Positions 27,527-35,722 of a DNA stretch of 64,000 bases are shown piece by piece. The position numbers were made by a program, and so were the translations under genes. The DNA is from Halocynthiibacter styelae (GTDB lineage Bacteria > Pseudomonadota > Alphaproteobacteria > Rhodobacterales > Rhodobacteraceae), in NCBI RefSeq assembly GCF_016123485.1, contig NZ_JADCKQ010000004.1, positions 248,001-312,000 on the forward strand. Reading direction: 5' to 3'. The notes below the pieces were generated by a model. It was not told where the DNA came from, ran no database searches, and saw nothing but the letters and a program-made list of their open reading frames with translations. The first letter of the stretch is position 1; the number at the start of each line of letters is the position of its first letter.

Positions 27527-28222
27527 ATGAACAAAATCTATGGTTCTGCGAAAGAAGCGCTGGACGGCCTTCTGAAAGACGACATGTTCATCGCAGCTGG
27601 TGGCTTTGGCCTTTGTGGCATTCCTGAACTGCTGCTGGAAGCCATCAAAGAAAGCGGTGTGAAAGACCTGACATTTGCGTCTAACAACGCGGGTGTGGAT
27701 GATTTCGGCATCGGCATTCTACTGCAAACCAAACAGGTCCGTAAGATGATTTCATCCTACGTCGGTGAGAACGCGGAATTCATGCGTCAGTATCTGTCCG
27801 GTGAACTGGAACTGGAATTCAACCCACAGGGCACACTGGCCGAACGTATGCGTGCTGGTGGGGCCGGCATCCCGGGGTTCTACACCAAAACCGGTGTTGG
27901 CACTGTGATTGCCGACGGTAAAGAGCACAAAGACTTTGACGGCGAAACCTACATTCTGGAACGCGGCATTGTTGCGGATCTGGCAATTGTGAAAGCCTGG
28001 AAAGCCGATGAACAGGGCAACCTGATTTACCGCAAAACCGCCCGTAACTTTAACCCGGCGGCTGCGACCTGTGGCAAGATCTGCATCGCGGAAGTCGAAG
28101 AAATCGTTCCGACCGGCTCCCTTGACCCTGACCTGATCCACACCCCGGGCATCTATGTGCACCGCGTGATCAAAGGCGACCACGAAAAGCGCATTGAACA
28201 GCGCACCGTATCCGCCGCTTAA
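27527..28222 (+). CDS. scoA: 3-oxoacid CoA-transferase, subunit A
   Basis: 231 residues from the ATG at 27527 ('MNKIYGSAKEAL', with GGGAG upstream); an in-frame ATG 19 codons earlier gives an unlikely leader. Family marks are 'IAAGGFGLCGIPELL', 'SNNAGVDDFGIG' and 'GGAGIPGFYTKTGVGT', the CoA-transferase family 1 alpha pattern, best fitting succinyl-CoA:3-ketoacid (acetoacetate) CoA-transferase. A TTGACT box at 27442-27447 may be part of its promoter. It forms a heteromer with the next gene. Confidence 0.92.
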   Translation: MNKIYGSAKEALDGLLKDDMFIAAGGFGLCGIPELLLEAIKESGVKDLTFASNNAGVDDFGIGILLQTKQVRKMISSYVGENAEFMRQYLSGELELEFNPQGTLAERMRAGGAGIPGFYTKTGVGTVIADGKEHKDFDGETYILERGIVADLAIVKAWKADEQGNLIYRKTARNFNPAAATCGKICIAEVEEIVPTGSLDPDLIHTPGIYVHRVIKGDHEKRIEQRTVSAA

Positions 28223-28261
28223 GCCGTCAGGCACCTGAAGAATTACAGAAAGAGACAGAAC

Positions 28262-28888
28262 ATGTGGGATCGCAATCAAATGGCGGCACGCGCCGCAAAG
28301 GAACTGCAGGACGGCTGGTATGTGAACCTGGGTATCGGTATTCCGACGCTGGTTTCAAACTATATCCCGGAAGGCGTTGATGTGACGCTGCAGTCTGAAA
28401 ACGGTATGCTGGGCATGGGCCCTTTCCCAACCGAAGACGCAATTGATGCTGACCTGATCAACGCAGGCAAGCAAACTATCACCGAACTCGACCGCACCTC
28501 TTACTTCGGCTCAGAGCAAAGCTTTGCCATGATCCGTGGCGGCAAGATCGCTATGGCGATCCTGGGCGCGATGGAAGTTGCTGAAAACGGCGATCTGGCG
28601 AACTGGATGATCCCAAAGAAGTTGGTCAAAGGCATGGGCGGCGCGATGGATCTGGTGGCTGGCGTTGGCCGCGTGGTTGTGGTCATGGATCACACCAACA
28701 AAAAGGGCGAAAGCAAACTGCTGAAATCCTGCACGCTGCCGCTGACCGGTCAGGGCGTTGTGGATATGGTCATCACCAATCTGGGCGTATTCAACGTGGT
28801 TGAAGGCGGTCTGGAACTGATAGAGCTGGCCGATGGCGTGACTGACGAAGAGATCCGTGCAGTAACGGAAGCAACCATCGTCAACTGA
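28262..28888 (+). CDS. scoB: 3-oxoacid CoA-transferase, subunit B
   Basis: 208 residues. The active-site glutamate is in 'LQSENGMLGMGPFP' and the oxyanion/CoA region is 'NLGIGIPTLVSNYIP'. 'GGAMDLVAGVGRVVVVMDHTNKKGESKLL' and the closing 'GLELIELADGVTDEEIRAVTEA' fit the beta subunit. With ScoA it moves CoA from succinyl-CoA to acetoacetate or the reverse. 39 bases after scoA; a strong bidirectional terminator follows. Confidence 0.93.
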   Translation: MWDRNQMAARAAKELQDGWYVNLGIGIPTLVSNYIPEGVDVTLQSENGMLGMGPFPTEDAIDADLINAGKQTITELDRTSYFGSEQSFAMIRGGKIAMAILGAMEVAENGDLANWMIPKKLVKGMGGAMDLVAGVGRVVVVMDHTNKKGESKLLKSCTLPLTGQGVVDMVITNLGVFNVVEGGLELIELADGVTDEEIRAVTEATIVN

Positions 28889-28900
28889 GCATTACAACTT

Positions 28901-28938
28901 AAAAAGCCGGGGGCATGTGAATTGCCCCCGGCTTTTTT
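28901..28938. terminator. Bidirectional terminator between scoB and phnM1
   Basis: 14-bp perfect stem (28901-28914 with 28924-28937, A5-gccgggggc/gcccccggc-T6). Both flanks are homopolymeric, so it can stop transcription from either side. Confidence 0.9.
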
Positions 28939-28944
28939 GTGCGT

Positions 28945-30126
28945 TTATTCGGCGGCCAGTGACATCGTCCTGGAACCATTCATAAAGCGACGACCGGCCT
29001 CTCCGGTCAGACTGGCAAAACGCCCGCCTGAAATCACGGCTTCAATCTCACGGCTTTCCTCATGGATCACCAGCAGATCAGCCCGTTTACCAGGCGCAAT
29101 TACGCCACGATCATGCAGCCCCAGGATTTCCGCCGGGTTCTGCGAAATCAAACCCCAGGCAGCGGGCAGTTGCATAGTTCCCTGATCGACAAGCCGCCAG
29201 GCCGCCTGCGCCAGAGCCGGATAGTAGTAATCTGATACCAGCGCGTCACACAGCCCCTGACGAATAAGTTTCTCTGCGGCGATGTTGCCGCTCTGGCTAC
29301 CACCACGTACGACATTCGGCGCGCCCATAATCACAGGATCGCCCATGGCCCTGGCCGCCTGTGCAGCTTCAACCGTCGTCGGGAATTCAGAGATCTGCGC
29401 CCCAATCATACGGAACCGTTCGCGGGTTTCCCCATCCGGATCATCATGACTGCCATAGGCGATATGCCCCTGATCAAACGCAGCAGCCAGACGACACAGG
29501 TAACGTGGCACCTGTGATGTCCCTTCCAGCGCTTTATTCACACAGGCCAGATGTTCTTCCGGCGATCGTCCGTGCCGCGCAGCCCAATCCGCAAAAACCA
29601 CAGGGCGTTCGCGGGTCATTTCGACCGCTTCCGGCAGGTGATTGTTGAAAATCACGTAATCAATGTCAAAATCCCGCACCGCCTGCAGCAACTGATCCGC
29701 ATAATCCACCGTATGGGTTTCACAGCGGATCTGTACACGGATATCCACGGGCAGATTGTCTTTTACATCCCGGTGCGCCTGAAGAATTTCCAATGCAAAT
29801 TCCGGGCTGCGCCAGCCGCCTTCCCAGGACCAGCTTTGGGCGAACCAGGCCGTCGTGACACCGTTTGCGGCGGCATCCCGTGCAGCAGATTTCAGGGCTG
29901 GCCGTGCAGGAAACGGGGCAGAGGCACGTGGTGCCATATGGCGTTCAAACGCATCCCCGTGCAAATCAATGATACCTGGAAGGATCACATAACCGGTCAG
30001 GTCCACTTCGGGCAACGGCCCACGGGTGAACACCCCATCCGCAATCGCCACAGACCGTTTCTGCATCTCACCATCACGCAGAACATTCGCGCCGGTCAGG
30101 CGCACAGAAGGAAGATAGTCAGTCAT
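28945..30126 (-). CDS. PhnM-like amidohydrolase (first of two in the phn region)
   Basis: 393 residues of the amidohydrolase superfamily, clearly PhnM-like: 'PGIIDLHGDAFERHMAPR', 'YGSHDDPDGETRERF', 'SEFPTTVEAAQAA', 'IMGAPNVVRGGSQSGNIAA' and 'DYYYPAL'. Its first metal motif reads His-Gly-Asp where the second PhnM of this cluster has His-Thr-Asp, and its middle third differs strongly. Canonical PhnM removes pyrophosphate from ribose 1-methylphosphonate 5-triphosphate; whether this copy does the same is uncertain. It lies downstream of phnF on the same strand, with a 104-base gap. Confidence 0.82.
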   Translation of the reverse strand: MTDYLPSVRLTGANVLRDGEMQKRSVAIADGVFTRGPLPEVDLTGYVILPGIIDLHGDAFERHMAPRASAPFPARPALKSAARDAAANGVTTAWFAQSWSWEGGWRSPEFALEILQAHRDVKDNLPVDIRVQIRCETHTVDYADQLLQAVRDFDIDYVIFNNHLPEAVEMTRERPVVFADWAARHGRSPEEHLACVNKALEGTSQVPRYLCRLAAAFDQGHIAYGSHDDPDGETRERFRMIGAQISEFPTTVEAAQAARAMGDPVIMGAPNVVRGGSQSGNIAAEKLIRQGLCDALVSDYYYPALAQAAWRLVDQGTMQLPAAWGLISQNPAEILGLHDRGVIAPGKRADLLVIHEESREIEAVISGGRFASLTGEAGRRFMNGSRTMSLAAE

Positions 30127-30230
30127 CAGTTTAACCCGCCTCAGAAAAAATGAACATTGCCGGTCAAAGCGCCGGATTCGCTCTTCTTCCCCGGAGGTAA
30201 CCGAAGTTTATTGCACTTGCGTGACAGGTT

Positions 30231-30971
30231 TTAAGTCAGGTTATCCACGCTCAGGGTCACCCGATCCCCGGCAAAACATGTTGTTCCAAATTCAATCGGC
30301 GCCCCCAAGGGATCCACATTCACCCCCCTGCTGCGCAGGATCGGTGCGCCTTCGGGCAAGCGCAGATGCCCGGCCCGGATTGCATCGGCCCGAATGGCCG
30401 TCAACTGTGTCCAGGCGCGTGTGTAATCCGCAATTCCGGCTTGCTGAAACCCGTAGGTAACGGAAGGATTGCGTGCGATATCATTAAGAATATCCGGGAA
30501 GCGTTCCGCCGGGAACACAGAGGTAAACCATGAAATCGGCGTGCCATCTGCGGTACTGACCGCTTCGAACACCTGCACATAACTGCCAGGCGGCAGCTTC
30601 AGTGCCTCCAGTTCCCGTGAATCTGCCAGACGGGTTTCAAGCGACAGGATCTGCTTGCCCGGTGCCTGTCCCGCCGCCAGAAGGTTCTGATGGTAACGCA
30701 CACGCTTGCCAATCGGATAGACCGTTGGTGCATGTGTCACAAACACACCGGCCCCGCGCCGGGAATGGGTGATACCTGCGTTTGAAAGTTCCGAAATCGC
30801 CCGACGGACCGTATGACGGTTCACCCCGAAACGCGCAGAGAGGGCAGCCTCTGTTGGCAGTTTATCCCCGGGTGCATATCGTCCCCCGGATATTTCATCC
30901 GACAGCGTCTGGTAAATCACTTTCCACATCGGCACCCGTTTCACTGTCCCGGTCTGATCTGTTTCTGACAT
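30231..30971 (-). CDS. phnF: GntR/HutC-family regulator of phosphonate genes
   Basis: 246 residues from the ATG at 30971, set by a GGGAGGTGA site. N-terminal winged HTH ('VIYQTLSDEISGGRYAPGDKLPTEAALSARFGVNRHTVRRAISEL') and a C-terminal UTRA ligand domain ('YVQVFEAVSTADGTPISWFTSVFPAERFPDI', 'RSRGVNVDPLGAPIEFG'). PhnF proteins repress phn operons in other bacteria. It is divergent from phnG and the gap contains repeats that would suit a GntR-type dimer. Confidence 0.88.
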   Translation of the reverse strand: MSETDQTGTVKRVPMWKVIYQTLSDEISGGRYAPGDKLPTEAALSARFGVNRHTVRRAISELSNAGITHSRRGAGVFVTHAPTVYPIGKRVRYHQNLLAAGQAPGKQILSLETRLADSRELEALKLPPGSYVQVFEAVSTADGTPISWFTSVFPAERFPDILNDIARNPSVTYGFQQAGIADYTRAWTQLTAIRADAIRAGHLRLPEGAPILRSRGVNVDPLGAPIEFGTTCFAGDRVTLSVDNLT

Positions 30972-31072
30972 GCCTGTGTCACCTCCCTGACATAGCGGCC
31001 GGACTGTCATGAAAGTTTCACCAAAAACCAGTCAGAAGCCTCTTGCCAGACTCAGGGTGAATCGACCATGAT

Positions 31073-31100
31073 TTGTCTAGTTGTATAGCAAAATAGACAA
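31073..31100. promoter_or_regulatory. Putative PhnF operator in the phnF-phnG gap
   Basis: Two adjacent 8-bp direct repeats TTGTCTAG (31073-31080) and TTGTATAG (31081-31088), then TAGACAA (31094-31100), the exact inverse of the first seven bases. The arrangement sits about 40 bases before the phnG start and fits a regulator of divergent transcription; binding by PhnF is inferred. Confidence 0.6.
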
Positions 31101-31139
31101 CTTCGCAATATGTCTGTTCCACCGGAAAGGATAACCCGG

Positions 31140-31598
31140 ATGACCACGGTGACGATCGAAAACAAGGCCCGCAAAGCCTGGATGAGCCTTCTGGCCAAAG
31201 CGCCCCCTACGCGTCTGAAAGAGCTTTGGGAAGTCAGCCGCTTCAGTGCGCTGAAAGCGGAACTGCTGCGCGCACCGGAAGTCGGCGCGATGATGGTTCA
31301 GGGCCGCATGGGCGGAACAGGCGCGGCTTTCAATCTGGGCGAAATGACCGTCACCCGCTGCACGCTGAAACTGCCTTGTGGCACAACCGGGCATTCCATG
31401 GTGCAGGGCCGTGATAAGCAACACGCCCGAATTGCGGCCGTGACAGACGCATTGATGCAAACAGATCAGGCGGCGGATGTTCAGGATGAAATTCTGGGTC
31501 ACCTTGCAGCAGAGGCCGGAGCAAAGGCCGCCATGCGTGCCGCCAAAGCTGCCGGAACGAAGGTTGAATTCTTCACCATGGTACGGGGAGAAGACTGA
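31140..31598 (+). CDS. phnG: C-P lyase subunit PhnG
   Basis: 152 residues from the ATG at 31140; an in-frame ATG 10 codons earlier is less family-like. 'RKAWMSLLAKAPPTRLKELWE', 'VGAMMVQGRMGGTGAAFNLGEMTVTRCTLKL' and 'GHSMVQGRDKQHARIAAVTDAL' identify PhnG. It is part of the PhnG2H2I2J2 C-P lyase core and is needed with PhnI, PhnH and PhnL for the first step, joining phosphonate to the ribose of ATP. Followed by phnH with a TGATG overlap. Confidence 0.93.
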   Translation: MTTVTIENKARKAWMSLLAKAPPTRLKELWEVSRFSALKAELLRAPEVGAMMVQGRMGGTGAAFNLGEMTVTRCTLKLPCGTTGHSMVQGRDKQHARIAAVTDALMQTDQAADVQDEILGHLAAEAGAKAAMRAAKAAGTKVEFFTMVRGED

Positions 31599-32170
31599 TG
31601 CGCGATGCGATGATCTTTGAGGGCGGGTTTTCTGATGTCAGCCGGGACTCTGCCCGCGCTTTCCGGTCTGCCATGAATGCCATGGCCCATCCCGGGCGAA
31701 AATTTGACCTGACAGGCGCGAAGCCCCCTGCGCCCCTTTCTGAGGCGGCGGCTGGCTTGCTGCTGGTGCTTGCAGATGCCAACACCCCTGTATTTCTGAC
31801 TGGTGAACATGACACGGACTTAATCCGGGGCTGGATCACCTTTCACACAGGCACAGCCCTGGCAACCACACCTGATCAGGCCTCTTTTGCATTGGGAACA
31901 TGGGATGCTCTGCTCCCCCTGAGACAATGGCCTGCCGGCAGTGCAGAATACCCTGATCGCTCAGCAACGCTGATCATAGAACATCCAGGCGAAGGGGAAA
32001 CCGCACGTCTGTCCGGCCCCGGCATTCAGACACATCAGGACTGCGCCCTGCCTGCAATTACACCATTCCGCGACAATGCCGCCCAATTCCCCCTCGGCCT
32101 TGATTTTTACTTCTGTCAGGGCAGCACAGTGCGCGCCCTGCCCCGCAGCACAAAAGTGGAGGCGATCTGA
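31598..32170 (+). CDS. phnH: C-P lyase subunit PhnH
   Basis: 190 residues. 'FSDVSRDSARAFRSAMNAMAHPG' and the central 'LLLVLADANTPVFL' plus 'LPLRQWPAGSAEYPDRSATLII' are typical of PhnH, a PLP-transferase fold without the PLP lysine. It is a structural part of the core complex. Start and stop are coupled to phnG and phnI by one-base overlaps (TGATG). Confidence 0.93.
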   Translation: MRDAMIFEGGFSDVSRDSARAFRSAMNAMAHPGRKFDLTGAKPPAPLSEAAAGLLLVLADANTPVFLTGEHDTDLIRGWITFHTGTALATTPDQASFALGTWDALLPLRQWPAGSAEYPDRSATLIIEHPGEGETARLSGPGIQTHQDCALPAITPFRDNAAQFPLGLDFYFCQGSTVRALPRSTKVEAI

Positions 32171-33285
32171 TGTATGTTGCCGTAAAAGGAGGCGAGCGCG
32201 CCATTGACGCCGCCCATGACTGGCTGGCGGAAGAACGTCGCGGATCACCTGAAATTGCTGAACTGTCGATTGCGCAGATCCGCGAACAGCTGGCACTTGC
32301 GGTCAATCGCGTCATGGCGGAAGGCTCGCTGTATGATCCGGACCTCGCAGCGCTCGCGATCAAACAGGCGCGTGGGGACCTGATTGAGGCGATCTTCCTG
32401 ATCCGTGCATATCGCACCACTCTGCCACGCTTCGGATCAAGCCTGCCGGTGGAAACCAATCACATGGCCTGCACGCGCCGGATCTCCGCAACCTTTAAGG
32501 ATGCCCCTGGTGGCCAGATCCTGGGGCCGACATTCGACTATACCCACCGCCTTCTCGATTTCGCGCTGATGGCAGAGGGCCTGCCCGCTGCCGCGCCGGG
32601 TTCAGGGGCCCCTGAAGGGGTCACTTCACCCGGCGCCCCGCCCCCTGAAATGCCGCGCATTACGGACTTTCTGAACAGGGACGGGTTGATCCAGGAAGAA
32701 CATCCTGACGCAGAAACCCCACCAGACCTGACCCGCGAACCACTTGAGTTTCCCGCGAACCGTGCCCTGCGCCTGCAAGCCATTACACGTGGCGATGAAG
32801 GCTTCATCCTTGGGATGGCCTATTCCACACAACGGGGGTATGGCCGTAACCACCCCTTTGTGGGCGAGTTGCGCTTTGGCACTGTCTCTGTCGAAGCGGA
32901 GATCCCCGAACTTGGGTTCTCCATCGAAATCGGGGACATCGAATTGACAGAATGCGAAACCGTCAACCAGTTCACCGGTTCGAAAACCGAGCCTCCACAA
33001 TTCACGCGCGGCTATGGCCTCACCTTCGGGCATACGGAACGCAAAGCGATTTCCATGGCACTTGTTGACCGTGCCCTGCGCTGGGAAGAACTGGGCGAAG
33101 ATAATGCAGGCGTGCCGGCACAGGACGAAGAATTTGTGCTGTCCCATTCCGACAATATCCAGGGCACCGGCTTCCTTGAGCACATCAAACTGCCTCATTA
33201 TGTCGACTTTCAGTCTGAGCTGGAACTCATCCGAAAATTGCGGGCTGAGGCACAGGCCGCGATGCATCAGGAGGCGGCAGAATGA
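32170..33285 (+). CDS. phnI: C-P lyase subunit PhnI (ribose phosphonate nucleosidase)
   Basis: 371 residues, opening 'MYVAVKGGERAIDAAHDWLAEERRG', with 'VMAEGSLYDPDLAALAIKQARGD', 'LIRAYRTTLPRFG' and 'YGLTFGHTERKAISMALVDRALR'. PhnI displaces adenine from ATP and installs the phosphonate on ribose C1 together with PhnG, PhnH and PhnL. A perfect AGGAGG lies inside its last codons (33269-33274) and points to the start of a 19-codon ORF that overlaps its stop. Confidence 0.95.
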   Translation: MYVAVKGGERAIDAAHDWLAEERRGSPEIAELSIAQIREQLALAVNRVMAEGSLYDPDLAALAIKQARGDLIEAIFLIRAYRTTLPRFGSSLPVETNHMACTRRISATFKDAPGGQILGPTFDYTHRLLDFALMAEGLPAAAPGSGAPEGVTSPGAPPPEMPRITDFLNRDGLIQEEHPDAETPPDLTREPLEFPANRALRLQAITRGDEGFILGMAYSTQRGYGRNHPFVGELRFGTVSVEAEIPELGFSIEIGDIELTECETVNQFTGSKTEPPQFTRGYGLTFGHTERKAISMALVDRALRWEELGEDNAGVPAQDEEFVLSHSDNIQGTGFLEHIKLPHYVDFQSELELIRKLRAEAQAAMHQEAAE

Positions 33286-33341
33286 TGTCCATCATCAACC
33301 TTTTTGTCGCTGATAAAACATTCTCCGCAGGGGTGAAATAA
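33282..33341 (+). CDS. Putative 19-residue micro-ORF bridging phnI and phnJ
   Basis: ATG at 33282 overlaps the phnI stop (ATGA) and the TAA at 33339-33341 shares its last base with the phnJ ATG (TAATG). A perfect AGGAGG at 33269-33274 is 7 bases upstream. The peptide would be MMSIINLFVADKTFSAGVK; a second ATG follows the first. phnJ has its own weaker GGGGTG site inside this ORF. I do not know a named family. It may couple phnJ translation to phnI or make a small protein; it could be chance, but SD plus both overlaps argue for translation. Confidence 0.55.
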   Translation: MMSIINLFVADKTFSAGVK

Positions 33342-34210
33342 TGTCTGACTACAACTTCGCTTATCTCGACGAGCAGACCAAACGTATGATCCGCCGTGCC
33401 TTGCTCAAAGCCCTGGCTATTCCTGGCTACCAAGTACCTTTCGCCAGCCGCGAAATGCCTATGCCTTACGGCTGGGGCACTGGCGGGGTGCAGGTCTCTG
33501 CCGCCACACTAACCCCGGAAGACACGTTCAAAGTCATCGACCAGGGTGCAGATGACACGACAAACGCCATCTCGATCCGCAAATTTTTCGAGAAAACCGC
33601 AAATGTGGGGACCTCCGAAAAAACGGAAGAAGCCACGATCATTCAGACCCGCCACCGCATCCCGGAAACGGAACTGCAGGAGGGTCAAATCCTCGTTTAT
33701 CAGGTGCCCATTCCCGAACCTCTGCGCTTCCTGGAACCTCGCGAAACTGAAACCCGGCGCATGCATGCGCTGGAAGACTACGGGTTGATGCATGTGAAGC
33801 TTTATGAAGATATCGCGCGTCACGGGGCCATTGCCACGGCTTATGCTTACCCGGTCATGGTGCAGGATCGCTATGTCATGGATCCGTCCCCCATCCCGAA
33901 GTTTGACAACCCAAAGATGGAAATGGCCGCAATTCAGCTGTTTGGCGCAGGGCGTGAACAACGCATTTATGCTCTGCCCCCCTACACGAAAGTCGTCAGC
34001 CTTGATTTCGAAGATCACCCGTTTGACCCAAGCAAAGCCGAACACCCCTGCGCGCTGTGTGGCGCAGAAGACAGCTACCTTGATGAGGTGATCACCGACG
34101 ATCAGGGCACACGCATGTATGTCTGTTCTGACACGGATTACTGCGAAAGCCGCCGCGCCACAGGCCATATCGGCACCGAGGGCACCCAACCAGAGGAGGT
34201 CTTCGCATGA
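33341..34210 (+). CDS. phnJ: C-P lyase catalytic subunit PhnJ (radical SAM)
   Basis: 289 residues. The iron-sulfur cysteines are Cys237, Cys240, Cys262 and Cys268, with the same 3-22-6 spacing as E. coli PhnJ (241, 244, 266, 272). The glycyl-radical region is in 'IPGYQVPFASREMPMPYGWGTGG'. It cleaves the C-P bond of ribose 1-phosphonate 5-phosphate to release methane or another alkane. It overlaps phnK by four bases (ATGA). Confidence 0.97.
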   Translation: MSDYNFAYLDEQTKRMIRRALLKALAIPGYQVPFASREMPMPYGWGTGGVQVSAATLTPEDTFKVIDQGADDTTNAISIRKFFEKTANVGTSEKTEEATIIQTRHRIPETELQEGQILVYQVPIPEPLRFLEPRETETRRMHALEDYGLMHVKLYEDIARHGAIATAYAYPVMVQDRYVMDPSPIPKFDNPKMEMAAIQLFGAGREQRIYALPPYTKVVSLDFEDHPFDPSKAEHPCALCGAEDSYLDEVITDDQGTRMYVCSDTDYCESRRATGHIGTEGTQPEEVFA

Positions 34211-34977
34211 CCCCGCTTCTTTCTGTTAAAAACATCGAAAAACGCTATGGCGCGCGCATTGGCTGTACCGGCGTGAACTTTGATCTGTTCCCAGGCGAAG
34301 TCATGGGCATTGTCGGTGAATCCGGCTCTGGTAAATCGACCCTGCTGAATTGCCTGGCGGGTCACCTTGCGCCGGATCAAGGCAGCGTCACATATGACCG
34401 CACTTCGACCGGCCCCGTTGACACGGTCACCATGGCCGAGGCTGAACGCCGGATGCTGTCACGCACAGAATGGGCCTTTGTGCATCAGAACCCACGGGAC
34501 GGGTTGCGCATGGGGGTTTCCGCGGGGGGGAACGTGGGCGAGCGTCTGATGGCTGTGGGCGCGCGTCACTATGGCAATATCCGTGAAACATCCACTGACT
34601 GGCTGGGCCGGGTGGAAATTGCGGACAGCCGCATTGATGACCGCCCTTCTGCCTTTTCCGGCGGCATGCAGCAGCGTTTGCAAATCGCCCGCAATCTGGT
34701 CACCGGCCCCCGTCTGGTCTTTATGGATGAACCCACCGGCGGCCTCGATGTTTCCGTACAAGCCCGCTTGCTCGATCTTCTGCGGGGGCTCGTGCGTGAA
34801 ATGGGATTGTCTGCGATTATCGTGACCCATGATCTTGCAGTTGTGCGCCTGTTGGCAGACCGATTGATGGTGATGAAAGACGGCAATGTGATTGAACAGG
34901 GGCTGACCGATCAGGTTCTCGATGACCCACAGGCAGCTTATACACAGTTGCTCGTCAGCTCGGTTCTGCAGGTGTGA
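34207..34977 (+). CDS. phnK: C-P lyase ABC-type ATPase PhnK
   Basis: 256 residues of an ABC ATPase without membrane domain: Walker A 'VGESGSGKSTLLNCL', signature 'FSGGMQQRLQIARNL', Walker B 'LVFMDEPTGGLD' and switch 'IIVTHDLAVVRLLADR'. In E. coli PhnK binds the PhnJ subunit of the core complex rather than a transporter. No phosphonate importer (phnCDE) genes occur in the window. Confidence 0.93.
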   Translation: MTPLLSVKNIEKRYGARIGCTGVNFDLFPGEVMGIVGESGSGKSTLLNCLAGHLAPDQGSVTYDRTSTGPVDTVTMAEAERRMLSRTEWAFVHQNPRDGLRMGVSAGGNVGERLMAVGARHYGNIRETSTDWLGRVEIADSRIDDRPSAFSGGMQQRLQIARNLVTGPRLVFMDEPTGGLDVSVQARLLDLLRGLVREMGLSAIIVTHDLAVVRLLADRLMVMKDGNVIEQGLTDQVLDDPQAAYTQLLVSSVLQV

Positions 34978-34979
34978 TC

Positions 34980-35042
34980 ATGGCTTTTTCATCTTGCTCC
35001 AAATACTCAAATTCCGCGCGTTCCACGGGAGACACCCTATGA
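34980..35042 (+). CDS. Possible 20-residue micro-ORF bridging phnK and phnL
   Basis: ATG at 34980 is 2 bases after the phnK stop and the TGA at 35040-35042 overlaps the phnL ATG (ATGA). The peptide would be MAFSSCSKYSNSARSTGDTL. A CAGGTG about 6 bases upstream is only a fair ribosome site. The stretch 'catcttgctccaaatactc' inside it resembles a dispersed non-coding motif I associate with Rhodobacterales intergenic DNA, which lowers the coding case. Confidence 0.3.
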   Translation: MAFSSCSKYSNSARSTGDTL

Positions 35043-35722
35043 TCCGGATCGAAAACCTTTCAAAATCCTTCGTCTTGCACAATCAGGGCAGCGCGACCAT
35101 TCCTGTCATGAAAGACGCGCAACTGTCCGTGGCACCGGGCGAATGCATCGCCCTGACAGGCGTTTCCGGCGCAGGCAAGTCCACGCTGATGCGTATGATT
35201 TACGGCAACTATCTGGCCAATGCCGGGCGTATCATGGTCGGGGATGTGGATATCGCCACGGCCCAGCCGCGCGAAATCATTTCGTTGCGGCGCGAAACCC
35301 TGGGCTATGTCAGCCAGTTCCTGCGGGTTGTCCCCCGTGTCGCAACAATGGATGTGGTGGCAGAACCCTTGCTGGCGATCGGCACCCCGGCGGATCAGGC
35401 CCGCGACAAAGCTTGCAGCTTATTGCAGATGCTGAACATTCCTGAACGGCTCTGGTCGCTGTCACCCACGACATTTTCCGGCGGGGAACAGCAACGGGTC
35501 AATATCGCCCGTGGCTTTGCCCATGACTACCCGGCGCTTCTGCTGGATGAACCGACCGCCAGCCTTGATGCGAAAAACCGCGAAGTGGTGCTGTCTCTGA
35601 TTGACGCCGCCAAAACCCGAGGGGCAGCGATCATCGGAATCTTCCATGATGAGGCCGCCCGCGACCGGGTGTGTGATCGCGAAGTGGACGTGACAGGTTT
35701 CACCCCACAAAGGGCGGCATAA
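35039..35722 (+). CDS. phnL: C-P lyase ABC-type ATPase PhnL
   Basis: 227 residues from the ATG at 35039 ('MIRIENLSKSFVLHNQG', GGGAG 9 bases upstream); the frame is open further back but that overlaps phnK. Walker A 'LTGVSGAGKSTLMRMI', signature 'FSGGEQQRVNIARGF', Walker B 'LLLDEPTASLD', and 'GIFHDEAARDRV' at the switch. It is required with PhnGHI for nucleosidase activity. TAATG overlap with phnN. Confidence 0.94.
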   Translation: MIRIENLSKSFVLHNQGSATIPVMKDAQLSVAPGECIALTGVSGAGKSTLMRMIYGNYLANAGRIMVGDVDIATAQPREIISLRRETLGYVSQFLRVVPRVATMDVVAEPLLAIGTPADQARDKACSLLQMLNIPERLWSLSPTTFSGGEQQRVNIARGFAHDYPALLLDEPTASLDAKNREVVLSLIDAAKTRGAAIIGIFHDEAARDRVCDREVDVTGFTPQRAA

